A stretch of DNA of 64,000 nt from Whitmania pigra. Lineage: Eukaryota; Annelida; Clitellata; Hirudinida; Haemopidae. The DNA lies in the NCBI GenBank assembly GCA_021613335.1, contig JAJTWR010000383.1, positions 330,001-394,000 on the forward strand, written 5' to 3'. Each line of letters opens with the position of its first letter. Positions within the stretch are counted from its first letter, which is position 1. Shown here piece after piece: positions 1 to 10,770 of the stretch. A program made the translations under genes and the position numbers. Below the pieces are notes generated by a model. It was not told the DNA's origin and searched no databases. It saw only the letters and a program-made list of their open reading frames with translations.

Positions 1-1042
1 GAACATTTACCAGACAGTATATTCTTATCGAACAAAATAAGTGATAATATTTAAAATATATTTTGTAATATAGACGTCACACAAGATACTTGGAGAACTT
101 TAAAATATCTAAAGTTGGCACTTGATAAAAAACAAATTGCAACTGCAATGAATGAAAGTACATTCTACTCGGAATTAATCTGGCTAGAAAAAATGAAGAA
201 CATTCCAGAACCCAAAGATCCTGATAAAAAAAGATTGGCATCCTGGTTACGTCGCCAAAGTACAATTGTATTGGAAAAACTGGAACAATGCGAGTCATAT
301 GTGGAAGGGAAAAAATTGATAAACGAATTACGGAAAAACAAATTTGGTCCAACTTATTTAAAATTCTATGGACGTAAGTTTCAATTTGTGATAATTGATC
401 ATTTATATGAATTTTTCTCATCTGCCCAAAATGAAGAGGAAAAGACAACGTGCGACAGAATTTCTTAAAGGACACTACAAACATAACGGATTATATGTTG
501 GATGTTTCGGTTATACCATATTATGTGATAGTTATTTCAGACAAGAATGTTCGGATGAATTAATTAAATTAATTGATAGAAAACACTGCAACGATATGGA
601 ACCTTACATAACAAATAAAGATGGTCAAATAAGTGAAAATATTAATTGCAAAGATCAACAAGATTTTACAATCGATAAGTATCTCATTTATGATGAATTT
701 CTGAAATGTATGTATGTGTTGGTGAAGTTGCATGATTCATTCATGAGGTGCAACAAGCTTCTGAAGCTGGTTATCGACATGGAAGGTTTAGATCGTCAGT
801 TCTTTAGAGGTGATAAATTTTCTGTGATAAGGGATTTCATTGAGACAAGATATACTCATCCCTTGACACGTGGAGTTTTACCGTGGTGGTTTCAAACCTT
901 GGCGAAGAAATGTCCGTTCATGTTAGTATCGAAGTATCATGAATATATGTTGGATGATTACATCAGCGTGTTGAAAGGAGAAGAAGTGGATGACGTCACA
1001 ATGGAAAGATTGTATTTTGCAACATCTCATAGGGGTTGTTGA
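1..1042 (+). CDS. 3' end of an unrecognised spliced gene
   Basis: Two exons are well supported. Exon 74-373 ends in c|GTAAGT and exon 459-1042 follows an acceptor ...GCGACAG. The 85-bp intron joins them in phase 1, which removes the frame change between the two open frames, and TGA is at 1040-1042. An earlier piece (1-40, reading EHLPDSIFLSNK) would join exon 74 in phase through a GT-AG intron of only 33 bp, which is short enough to doubt. The visible part is about 295 aa. It looks globular, is rich in Lys, Leu and Tyr, and has no membrane segment or low-complexity stretch. Segments worth searching are SWLRRQSTIVLEKLEQC and THPLTRGVLPWWFQTLAKKC near the C terminus. I do not recognise the family, so no function is given. 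The gene starts left of the window. Confidence 0.6.
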
Positions 1043-1109
1043 AAAACCATGATAATGACTAGCATTTTAGCCATCTGCATATCCAAAAAGTTACGATATC
1101 TTTGGTTAA

Positions 1110-1115
1110 AATAAA
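1110..1115 (+). promoter_or_regulatory. poly(A) signal of the left-edge gene
   Basis: AATAAA lies 67 bp after the TGA of the unrecognised gene. This is a normal distance for a short 3' UTR and supports that gene ending here. Confidence 0.4.
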
Positions 1116-2834
1116 ACAAGTTCATTTAACAGCGAATGGCTTTCACTTTCACTTTTCTTTATATGATTTGTTTGGATTCCTATTAAAATAAATTTCGCGC
1201 AAAAATATAATGAAACACTTCAAATGAGCAAATATATAATTAATAGCAAAGATTTATTCCGATGATTGGAAAGCACAATATAAGAAATGATATTGGACAA
1301 TGTAAGTGCAAAAAAATATATTTATTAAATAATGGAGGAAATGTATGATGAAAATACTTACATAAAAATATTGCTGTCTGAAACAAACACAAATTTACAG
1401 TGCGAGAATAGTGAGACAATAAAGAAACAGCTTATTTTTTTTAGCTGTCCAATATTACAATATTAAAACTAATAAATGTGCAAGCGGGAATGTAATAGAT
1501 ATTACAACTATTAAATGAAAGTAAAGTAAAGTAAATCTAGGAAAGTAATAGATATTAAAGGCAGTTTATTTTTTATTGATAAAACAACAAGTATGGAAAA
1601 TGATAACAATGCATTTAGAGATCTTGTTTACGTGCAATGTTAAGTTTTAAATATGAGTATGGTCAGTCACTTAGGAAAAGCTCTTTTCTTGATTGCAATT
1701 GCGATAAATGATGCAATATTAAGACGACGATGACAGTGATGGTGCTGATGTAGAAAATGATGATGACTGTGATGTAACCTCTCTGACATACTCGAACAAG
1801 AATCTGGGTGAGATCACATTGTCATTATTTTGTCATTTCCGCGTAAATTCATGGTCACCAAAAGCTTAGGAGGCTGTCTAGATTATTCTTGCTAATAAAA
1901 TTTTTTCCATAACAGCGAGTTATTTTATGTATTCAGTTTATTCCTAGGTTATCTTAAGGCTTGAAGAATAAATAGGATGTTAATATCGATAACGCAATAA
2001 TTATGCTTTTGCATTAGCAGCAATGCTTTACCGAATATTAATTATAAATGGTTTCATTTATACTTGATACGTTATTTTATTTATTTGGTTAATCAGCACC
2101 AATTTCTCAACATGATAGTTTGGATCTATTTAATATTATATATCAAACATTAGCAGCAAATTTAAATTGTTACCTCATTCTCTACCGATTGTATTAGAAC
2201 ATTTTATGGAAACGCTCTCTGTTGATTTAAAAAGAATTTGACTAATTTAATAATTTTTAGCATTTTCAATTTTTGATTATTAATTTGAAAGTTAAAATAA
2301 CGTTATTATTATTTTTTTTTTATTATTAATTAACCCCTCGCTCTGTAAGACTGAAAAAATTTCAAAATCTGAATTAATTGACTTTGTCAGCCTTTAAATT
2401 CCTCCTCGTGGTTAAGCATTTTTAATTTTAAAAATTTTAATAGTAAGACAAGGTAAATAAAAGTTTTTATTTTATTTATTCGGTGATTTTAACAAGTAAT
2501 TGGTGAAAGAACATGTAAAGCGGCTACATTTTTTTGTACACAAACGGCTTACATTGGACAAAACTGAAATGTAACATCATGTTATTGACATTAAGATCGA
2601 TAATTAAGCAAGCTTTGGCATAGAACGGACATATATACATACATAAATTTCACAACATCTCCGAGTTTTTGCATTCATTTATGTTTTATTTACAAACATT
2701 TAAAAAGAATAGAACAAAAAAATGAAATTATTTATAAAAGCAAATTTATAGAAAACCAGGATGTTTTAAAATCAATATTATTGGTGTCCATTCGAATTTA
2801 ACATTTAACATTTCAGACATTTAAAAGATTAAAC
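1116..2834. other. Intergenic, no gene seen
   Basis: AT-rich sequence with frequent stops in all frames. A short GAT-rich patch lies near 1725-1775. I see no coding segment, RNA gene or complete mobile element. Confidence 0.5.
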
Positions 2835-2925
2835 AGTGATGGGCAAATGTTAACTAAAAAGTTACTAACTAATAGTTAAACTAATTTTTTTTTTGGTTAC
2901 AGACAACTTGATGGTGCACTTTCGA
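2835..2925. mobile_element. Possible solo end of a hAT-type element
   Basis: The sequence begins CAGTGATGGGCAAA, the same terminus as the complete hAT MITE at 46683-47417. It is followed by repeated GTTACTAACTAATAGTT-like words that also occur near 59405-59470. No matching right end was found within about 600 bp, so this is probably a truncated copy. A CAT microsatellite (about 2988-3014) follows it. Confidence 0.35.
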
Positions 2926-3440
2926 GCTAGCCAGTGGCGAAAACTATGAACTGGTCAGAAAATTTTGACATCAACAAAATATTATTTATCATCATCATCA
3001 TCATCATCATCATCGTTATCACCTTCAGCGCCATCATTAATTTTGTGCAATTGGTTATAAGTTCGAGAAGCACACGTAGACATGCGTATGTCATCTTGTT
3101 AGTAGGACCGAGTTGATGTTAGGTGTGTTAGACTTTCGATCTGAACTCTAAATTTAGTGCTTTGATTTTCGTCTTCAAAACGGTGGACAGATAAGCTGAA
3201 GAAAATGGTCAGGGTTAATCATGTAGAATCTATTGGCAACATTAAGTAGTAATGTTTTAATGTTTTAAGCAACGGCTTCAGTAACTGACGGGTTAATGAT
3301 ATACTGATATGCATTAGTAACTAAAAATACGTGGTTAATAATGTTTTGTTTTGTTTTAGTAATGCTTCACTAATAACAAATGTTAATGAAAATTAAATGA
3401 TACGTAATATCCTGGTAATAAGCATTTTACCCGCCTCCCT

Positions 3441-4946
3441 TCATTCTACAGTTCTACTTAATTTTGTAACCTTCGTACCTCCTTCTGACAATCTTCCCTC
3501 ACTGTCCAACGTGTCTCTGGAAGTAAAGTATTCCTTGAAGGACTTTCTAAAGCGACTTCCAGTCAGATAATAGATGAAGAAGTTGATGGAGTTGTTGAGG
3601 TAATACATGAAGATGGTTATGTAAAATGCAAGCCTGTATTTGGCCACGCTGCCTGGCGAGGAATCCATATCAAAAAGGTAATCAGAAATGAGAAGGTAAA
3701 TGCCACTCGGTGTTGTTAGGAAAAGGAAGAGAAAACTTGCTCCAAGCAGCATGTACGTCGATGAAGAGGCGCTACGTTTGTCGCTACCGCAGCTCACGGA
3801 CTTAGCCTTGTTGCCCTTGAGGCTGAGGATCGTGCAGACGTTTCTGTCAGGAGTTCCAGAACTGCTACTTTGGGGAGCTTCAGAGAAAACGGAGTTGGTT
3901 TTGTTGTAAACACCCGACGACAATCTAGATGAGGATTCGTTTCTAAACTTGACGGCTTTCGATATGGTTATGACGATGGCTAGGTTTCCAGAGAGTAAGA
4001 GTAGGAAAGGAAGGATGGATATCATTATTCCATCTATCCAGGGCCAGATATTGTGGTAGAAGTGAAAGTATTCTTCGTGGGCGTAGCAGATCCTTTGATA
4101 TTCCTTTTCCGTGTGATTATGTTTGGCTTCCATTTGAGTCATGGTCATTGCCGATGGTGTTGTGATGTTTTCCAAATCCATCTGAAGAAATGCATTTTTG
4201 TAATGAATTAAATATTTTATATAAGTGATAAATTAATCTAGAAACTATATTGTTAAATTAAATTCCATTCTAGACTTATACGATACAATTAATGTAGTAA
4301 ATTAATAAAGTGCATTTCAAACTTAAAAATAAAGTTTGAATACTCTGAAAATTTTCGGAAAGTGGGTAACAGGTTCGTTGATTTCAGAGTAAGAGAATTT
4401 TAACGGGTCGGGAATGTATCCGAATGTCCAGAGGAAGTGGCAGTTGACGAGAATCAACACTCCAGTCGTTACGCACCAGACGATGATGGTGTTCTTCTTG
4501 GAGCAATAAGGTTTGGCGGCCAGTGGAAAGCAGACGATTAACGTCCTCTCCATGACGATGAGAACGAGTGTCCAAGATGACATGTGGCAGAGGAGGTAAG
4601 TCATCATCACTTGAACTTTGCATCCGAACGAAGTGACTCTTAAATCTACATTTCTATCGGTTAGCTCCAGCACCCAAAATCTCAAGACTGCCACGTAGAG
4701 AATTCCAAGATTGACTCCAGATAGAACGCTTAGACTGAAGGAGACAGAACTTGACCGAAACGATTTGCACCTCAGAATCAGGAGGCTGATTACGTTGCTC
4801 ACAGTTCCGGCTAATATGAGGAGTGGCAGGCCATAGATAGCGATGATCCGTGCAACTTTGTATTCCGTGAAGGTTTGTTCCTGGTATTTTGGCATCAGTG
4901 TCGACATCAAGGGCGAAACTGACGTCAGCGCGTCGAAAAGAGACAT
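3441..4946 (-). CDS. Class A (rhodopsin-like) G protein-coupled receptor
   Basis: Two exons on the minus strand, 4946-4344 and 4181-3441, join in phase 0 (donor aga|GTATTC, acceptor TTTCTTCAG|ATG) to give 447 aa. An in-frame TAA just before the ATG fixes the start, and an acceptor-like TTTCAATTTCAG 12 bp upstream suggests a 5' UTR exon. Seven membrane segments are visible: TM1 about 31-59 (GTVSN), TM2 67-92, TM3 108-133 ending MERT in place of DRY, TM4 152-175, TM5 247-274, TM6 342-367 and TM7 385-410 (NNSINFFIYYL in place of NPxxY, then a basic RFRKSFKEYF helix 8). The intron falls in extracellular loop 2. Intracellular loop 3 is Ser-rich. The pattern matches the large invertebrate peptide-receptor-like group that includes FMRFamide-type receptors. 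The ligand is unknown. Confidence 0.85.
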
Positions 4947-5937
4947 GGTTTACTGGTCTGAAATTGAAACAGATTTAAATGTTTATTTTGAATTATGAAA
5001 TTTACATAACTCACAATGAATTCGATTTATTTTAACACCAAATACAAGCAATGTATGTTTTAACGTAACCTTTAATTTAATTAGTTAAATTTTATTAAAA
5101 CACTTCAGCCTAAGCAATTTTTAAAGCATCATCAAAACACCTTTTTTCTTCTGCAAAAAAAAAATCCCTTCAATCGACAAAGACCTTTGGTTTTAACGCT
5201 GTTTGCTAATCTTCGCTAGAAAAAGCAAAGAGAAGATTAAAAAATAGTTTCAAAGGTTTCCAAACAAACATTTCAAATGTTTTTGACCGCTTTTTAAACT
5301 CTGCAAAAGAAAATGAACTTATCCTGGGGTCGTACTTTCTGTACCTTAATGTGAAACATAACATAAGAAAGCATTTATTTCATTTTATTAACTCAGCTTA
5401 TCATGGCGGAAGGGCATTTTGAAAATAGTTAGTGATCTTAACGTAACCCTATCGATACCCTAATATTACAGTGATGTTAATGTAATAATGATGCTAATAT
5501 AATAATGATGTTGTCACCTTTTAATAACGCTATTTTTTTAATGAAAATTAATTATTGTTGACGAAACAAAAAGTCGAAAAATATGTTTAAATAAAAGAAC
5601 TTCTCACACATCAATGAATGTTGATTCAGTTATAATTTAATTTAGATTAAGCAAAATCAATTTGTCTTTTTATTCTGGACTACTTACCCAATTGCACCAG
5701 AAGGTGGAAGCTTAATCAAGGTGTTCAGGTAAGAGAGACTTAATCAGACACTGAACCTACTCACACCAAATCTTTCTCGTTTTTTTTGGTCTACAATTCC
5801 TCTTTGCGTTGTTAAGTTTTTTTTTTAATCTTCAGGAATCTTTGGAATGGAAAAATTACTTTAATAAGTTAAGGATGTGGTACTTAACATGATTCATTGA
5901 TTGCAGATTCAAAAATATTTTTCAAAAAATATGAAAA

Positions 5938-6040
5938 TATACCGGCGCTATATAAATGGTGGATCGATTAAGAAGTGCCTTCACATCTTATCCGGATACA
6001 AAATAAGACAACAAAAAAATCGGTCAAATACAAATTAAAA
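5938..6040 (+). mobile_element. SINE fragment (3' half)
   Basis: GGCGCTATATAAATGG followed by AAGTGCCTTCACATCTTATC and CGGATACA matches the bodies of the copies at 46206-46410 and 51586-51800. The tRNA-like head is missing. See the complete copy at 46206 for the promoter boxes. Confidence 0.6.
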
Positions 6041-6851
6041 CCATTAAAAAGTTTCAAATATCCATGACTTGAGATTCTAAATTTTCTATTGAAGCCTTGA
6101 ATTTTTCCACATTCTTTCCAGGCAATCTATTATCCTCAAGGAAAGCAGATCACCCAATCATTTTGACTCATCGTACCAAACCTTCACGTATCTCCCTCTC
6201 AAGGACTAATCAAACAAGTTGTCAAACAAGGTGATATACTTCTAAATGCTCCCTAATTTATCCATTTCTCCGATGTTTTTCTCTTCAGCATCAAGACCAG
6301 AACAAAGAATGTTTGTATTGCTCTCAATCACGCTTTTTGTTAGATTCCGAAGCATTCTGCAATAAAATCCTTAAAATACTAGTGAAGAATGTATTGAAAA
6401 AAAAGTTAAGAAAAATGCTGAAAGGTTTTTCTTGGGTATTATCGCTCGGTTTGAAAGTCAGTAAATGTCTAAGAAATAAAATTATAATGTACAATTCTTG
6501 TCCATAACTTTTTCAGCTTCACAAAACAAATAAAAAAAAACTCGATGAGATGAGTGGAGTGGAGTGTATTTTAGAGCCATCATGTAGCGCTTAATCTGGT
6601 CGATCGTTCAACCCAATGCCCGCTGTAGTGGTAAATCACAATGGCACATTGGCTGTCAGGATGACTTATTACTCCGTAGAAAAATTCACTTTTTTTTATT
6701 GCCACGTCACAATTACTTTTTAGCGTGTGTAAATATTTTGGTAAAGGCAGCTTCTGAAAACATTAATCATCTAGAAATATAATGATATTAAAGTGAACGA
6801 ATAACAATCACGTATTATCAATAATAACATTTGTGATATGAATTGATGTTG

Positions 6852-6975
6852 TAATTTAAATTATGTATTGATTAGAATATATGTTATTATAAGAAAATAA
6901 AGTATACCATCTATTGCTTGACCTAAATAATAAAGAAATGTAAATTACTGATTCAAAATTATCTTCTGCTTTCTG
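6852..6975. repeat. Direct repeat copy A (about 124 bp)
   Basis: Shares an extended match with 8063-8186: AATTTAAATYATGTATT at the left and the word CAAAATTATCTTCTGCTTT at the right end. I read no open frame or terminal inverted repeat. It may be a small nonautonomous element or an old segmental copy. Confidence 0.5.
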
Positions 6976-7929
6976 AACCAAAGCCAGAATGGAATCTTAC
7001 GATGGAATTTCGATATCAGAATTTAAAGTAGATATTTGTTCGCTTTATCTTCGCTCAGATAAATTTGCATTTATCGTCTTTCACGGTCGAGTTGATAAGC
7101 CATAAAGCAGAATTCTCTCGTATTTTGTTTTGCACTGCTGAAGATGAACTAATTTTGATGTTGGCTATTAGCACTAAATTGTCGGGTGTTAATATTATTT
7201 TATTATTTTATTATTAGTAGTACTAATGGTAACGACATTAATCAGTAAGATTTATTAATAACAACCACATCATCAGTCGTGGCAACTATTATATTAGTGC
7301 TATTTACGAACAATATATTTTCATTAATCTGAAATTTCTGAGAAGATTTTTAAGTGAAACAATAATTTTCAGCTTAATGAATTCACACCTGCCTTGGAAC
7401 GAGTTTGGTAATGGTGCATGTGGACGCATAATGCATCGTGGAATTCCACAAAGCAAGGTTGCCAGACAAGGATCAACTGAATACCTGGAATGTCTTAACT
7501 TCAGCTGAAGATGCGAACAAAGGGCTTTGCTTCTTGGAAAGTTCAGTTCAAGTAAAAATGCAACATTTTCACATTTTCATATTTTCACTTGCGGCGTTCG
7601 TGGTTTAACATGATTCATAAATAGTGGACAATTTGCAAATCCATGAAAATAAAACGCTCGGATATTAAAAACAAATTCCTATTGAAAGCATTTTTTTTTA
7701 AATGCAGTATCAACGAAGAAATAATGAAGATAAACATTCCCTAGATGTTTATTAAAATTATATATTTTTTAAATTACGGTAATTGATTAACATTAAGACA
7801 TGGTTAAGTTGGTGAACTTTATTACTAGTTGGTGAACTAGCACTTTATTTTATGGAATCAGGTTTGAACAGGGTCCAATATAATTTGTCTCTTACAGCTA
7901 ACATGTCGAATAGTGATTATTAATCTCGT

Positions 7930-8030
7930 TAATATTAAATTTATGTTTGCAAATATTGAATTTATGTTAGCAAATATTGAATTTATGTTAGCAAATATTG
8001 AATTTATGTTAGCAAATATTAAATTTATGT
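7930..8030. repeat. 21-bp tandem repeat, about five copies
   Basis: The unit is AAATATTGAATTTATGTTAGC. The middle copies are identical and the outer ones carry TTAAAT and TTTGC variants. It lies just upstream of direct repeat copy B. Confidence 0.75.
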
Positions 8031-8062
8031 TTGTTGTAATATTAAATGTAAATTGAACAAAT

Positions 8063-8186
8063 AATTTAAATCATGTATTAATTAAAATAGATGTTATTGT
8101 AGCATAATAAATTATATCATCTGCAGTTTTACCTAAATAACAAAGACATTTAAATTACTGACTCAAAATTATCTTCTGCTTTGTAG
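8063..8186. repeat. Direct repeat copy B (about 124 bp)
   Basis: Second member of the pair with 6852-6975, 1.2 kb away in the same orientation, ending in the shared CAAAATTATCTTCTGCTTT. Confidence 0.5.
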
Positions 8187-8485
8187 CGAAAGAACCAATA
8201 AAAACTGCAAAAAGAAACAAAGCAAGGAAACGTCTTCAAACGACTTCAAAGGAACATTTCAACTTTTAGTCCAAAAAGTTCGTTTTTCCAAATCCCGTTC
8301 TGGCAATAAAATGAGAATCGGGAGATAATAAATACAATTATAAATATTATTATTATAATTATTATTGTTTTTGTCTCACAACTTTTGCTTTCGTAAAAAC
8401 AAAGAAAATCAAAACATTTTTTTAAAAGATTGATTAATGAACCAGTAAGTGAAAATTCTCAGAATGTATTAATATTACTGCTATC

Positions 8486-9714
8486 CAGGGGCGCAACCAG
8501 CGAAAAATGCTGGGGGGGGCTCAAGTTTAGAAAAGCCCGACGCAGTCGAAAAATTTTTGAAACTGTTCAAATCAATACTACTAATTTTAATTAATAAAGA
8601 ATTAAAGATAGAACAGATTATTATTATAAGTTTTTATTTATAAGTCTGCAGTCTTTTTTGTATCTTTAATAATTTATTAATGAGCTTGACTATCTTCTGT
8701 TTCAAAGTTTCAAGCCAGTTAAAGCAACTGAAAAAAAAAAGTTTATGATATGTTTAAAATTGTAATATGATATGATTGATATCCTAAACATTTCACCTAA
8801 TCTAAATTATGTATAAAATTAAGATCCTAAACAGTTTAAAACAATTTTGAAATGTTGTAGTCTAAATTACATTTTGATGTGTTTGCAGTTACAAAATAAT
8901 TTTTCGATCAGTCTGTGAAAATCTGTTCACCATTTTATTTACTGGAAGAAGTGCAGTAGTTGTTTTGTTCACAGGTATTCTCAATAAACTTTGCAAACGA
9001 CAGGCAGACATAGTCGTCCCGAGATGACTTTTAATAAGGCGAAGTTTAGAAAATGCCCTTTCTGCATCTGATGACGTAAATGTCTGAATAAGAGCAACAT
9101 CGAGCATATGCAACTCGGGCTGAATGCTTGTGGTACAGAAAAGATCTTGCAGTTCGATACATGCATTGGGATCAGACTGATCAGCACGTAAACTTGTCGA
9201 TGTGAATTGGAGCTGTCTTTGCACAGTTTCAGCGTCTTTTCCATGAATGTTGCAGAATTCCGAAAGTTCGGGAGTCATTGTGCCATTCTGCAAAGCATCA
9301 AGAGCAGCCAAGGCAATGTCAAAACGACATTATCTGATCATCAGATAACCAGCGAAAAATCCTGGGGGGGGGGGGGCTCAAGTTTAGAAAAGGGACGAAA
9401 GCCCGACGCAGTCGAAAAATTTTTGAAACTGTTTAAATCAAAACTACCAATTATAATTAATAAAGAATTAAAAATACAACAGATTATTATTATTATGAGT
9501 TTGACTATCTTCTGTCTACAGTCTTATTTTGTATCTTTAATAATTTATTAATGAGTTTGACTATCTTCTGTCTCAAAGTTTCAAACAGGTTAAATCCCCT
9601 TACCCCCCCCCCCCCAAAAAAAAACTCATCAGATTTGGAAAAATTGCAGGGTCTCTCCTATTAGGCCTGGGGGGGGCTTGCGCCCCCCCCTGCCCCCCCC
9701 TAGTTGCGCCACTG
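8486..9714 (-). mobile_element. Decayed hAT element with 8-bp target duplication
   Basis: The termini are CAGGGGCGCAACCAG on the left and CTAGTTGCGCCACTG on the right, inverted repeats of each other. They are flanked by the direct repeat CTGCTATC at 8478-8485 and 9715-9722. An 8-bp duplication and CAG...CTG ends are hAT hallmarks. The interior keeps the 3' part of a transposase on the minus strand. The left-end sequence (8494-8700) is repeated at 9347-9600 in the same orientation, so the element has been rearranged, and poly-G/poly-C runs flank both ends. Confidence 0.85.
8889..9311 (-). pseudogene. hAT transposase C-terminal fragment
   Basis: An open frame of 140 aa ends with the hAT dimerisation region, seen as SSDAERAFSKLRLIKSHLG followed by TTMSACRLQSLL. 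In the family this block ends the protein. The catalytic RNase-H-like part is absent, so it is a remnant inside the 8486-9714 element and not a working enzyme. Confidence 0.8.
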
Positions 9715-9722
9715 CTGCTATC

Positions 9723-9905
9723 ACTATTTTATTGTCAGAAAACAACAAAAATGGTAACTACCAGGTTACCCACCATCCAAAAAATCAATTTCAAGCGAGC
9801 AAAAGTTGACAAAAAACAGTACATATGTAAATGGTACAAAAAAGAGACTCGAACAATATTTTCAATCTCAAATTCACTCAGAAGCAAAATAAAGTACAGT
9901 TATTG
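9723..9905. other. Short AT-rich spacer
   Basis: Nothing recognisable between the hAT element and the trinucleotide cluster. Confidence 0.4.
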
Positions 9906-10243
9906 TCATCATTATCGTAATCGCCATAGTCATCAACACCATCATCGTCATTATTATTATCATCATCATCGTCGTCGTCGTCGTCATCGTCATCATCATC
10001 GTCATCGTCATCCTCCTCCTCCTCTTTCTTCACCGACTTCGAGGCATCCAATTAATCCCTGGATCCTCTCCAGAATGTTATTGATAATGATAACGACAAT
10101 TACATTCAAGTACCTCAAAGCACCTCTGATTTTGGGAAATTTCTCACAGTGAAATAAGAGCCCTGAAAAACATTTATTAGAGGCAGGTAACCTTGCTGAT
10201 GATGATGATGATGGTGATGGTGATGGTGATGATGATGATGGTG

Positions 10244-10275
<32 letters not shown>

Positions 10276-10770
10276 GATGTGCATAACAGTTGCAAATCCT
10301 TAAATTGCGACCACCCATACCGTGGGAAGGTCGCGGCGGCTTCAAGGAAAACGCCCCTTGATTCATTGGGTGCTTGAGTTTGGCCACACGCTATGATGAA
10401 AGGGTCAAGATCTCTCGACATGTCAGTTTCCCTGTCATCGTCACCATAACAAGCAAAATCATCATCATTATCATCATGTGTCGTTGTCATAATCATCATC
10501 ATCATCATCAACAACAACAATTTTCGAATCACCTTCTAAGAAACCCATTCAGTGCCGCTTGTTTTACAAACGAAAAAAAAAAGTTTTCCTCCCAAAAATC
10601 GAGAACATTTGAAACATTTGACGAGAGATTTGCGAGATTTTGAATGAGTTTTCGTCGCTTCGTAACTCAGCCTTGTGAGTTTCACTGATGATGATAATGA
10701 TGATGATGGTGGCGGTGGCGACGACGACGACGATGACGGTGAGGATGATGATGGTGACGATGATGACGAG
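9906..10770. repeat. Cluster of CAT/GAT trinucleotide microsatellites
   Basis: Four blocks of imperfect (CAT)n/(GAT)n with CGT, GGT and CTC variants: about 9908-10025, 10195-10280, 10440-10512 and 10685-10770. They create His-, Asp- and Ser-rich open frames on both strands, which are artefacts of the repeat. Confidence 0.85.

Larger units (their letters stand above)
4947..8477. other. Intergenic with small repeats, no gene seen
   Basis: Left flank and probable promoter side of the minus-strand receptor, then AT-rich DNA. It holds a SINE fragment (5938-6040), one member of a direct repeat pair (6852-6975 with 8063-8186) and a 21-bp tandem repeat (7930-8030). An open frame near 6313-6507 has no coding character. 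Confidence 0.5.

Noticed and set aside
6313..6507. 64-codon open frame
   Set aside because: Lys/Leu-rich random-looking sequence in AT-rich DNA, no homology recognised.
10008..10532. His-, Asp- and Ser-rich open frames on both strands
   Set aside because: Translations of (CAT)n/(GAT)n microsatellites in different frames.
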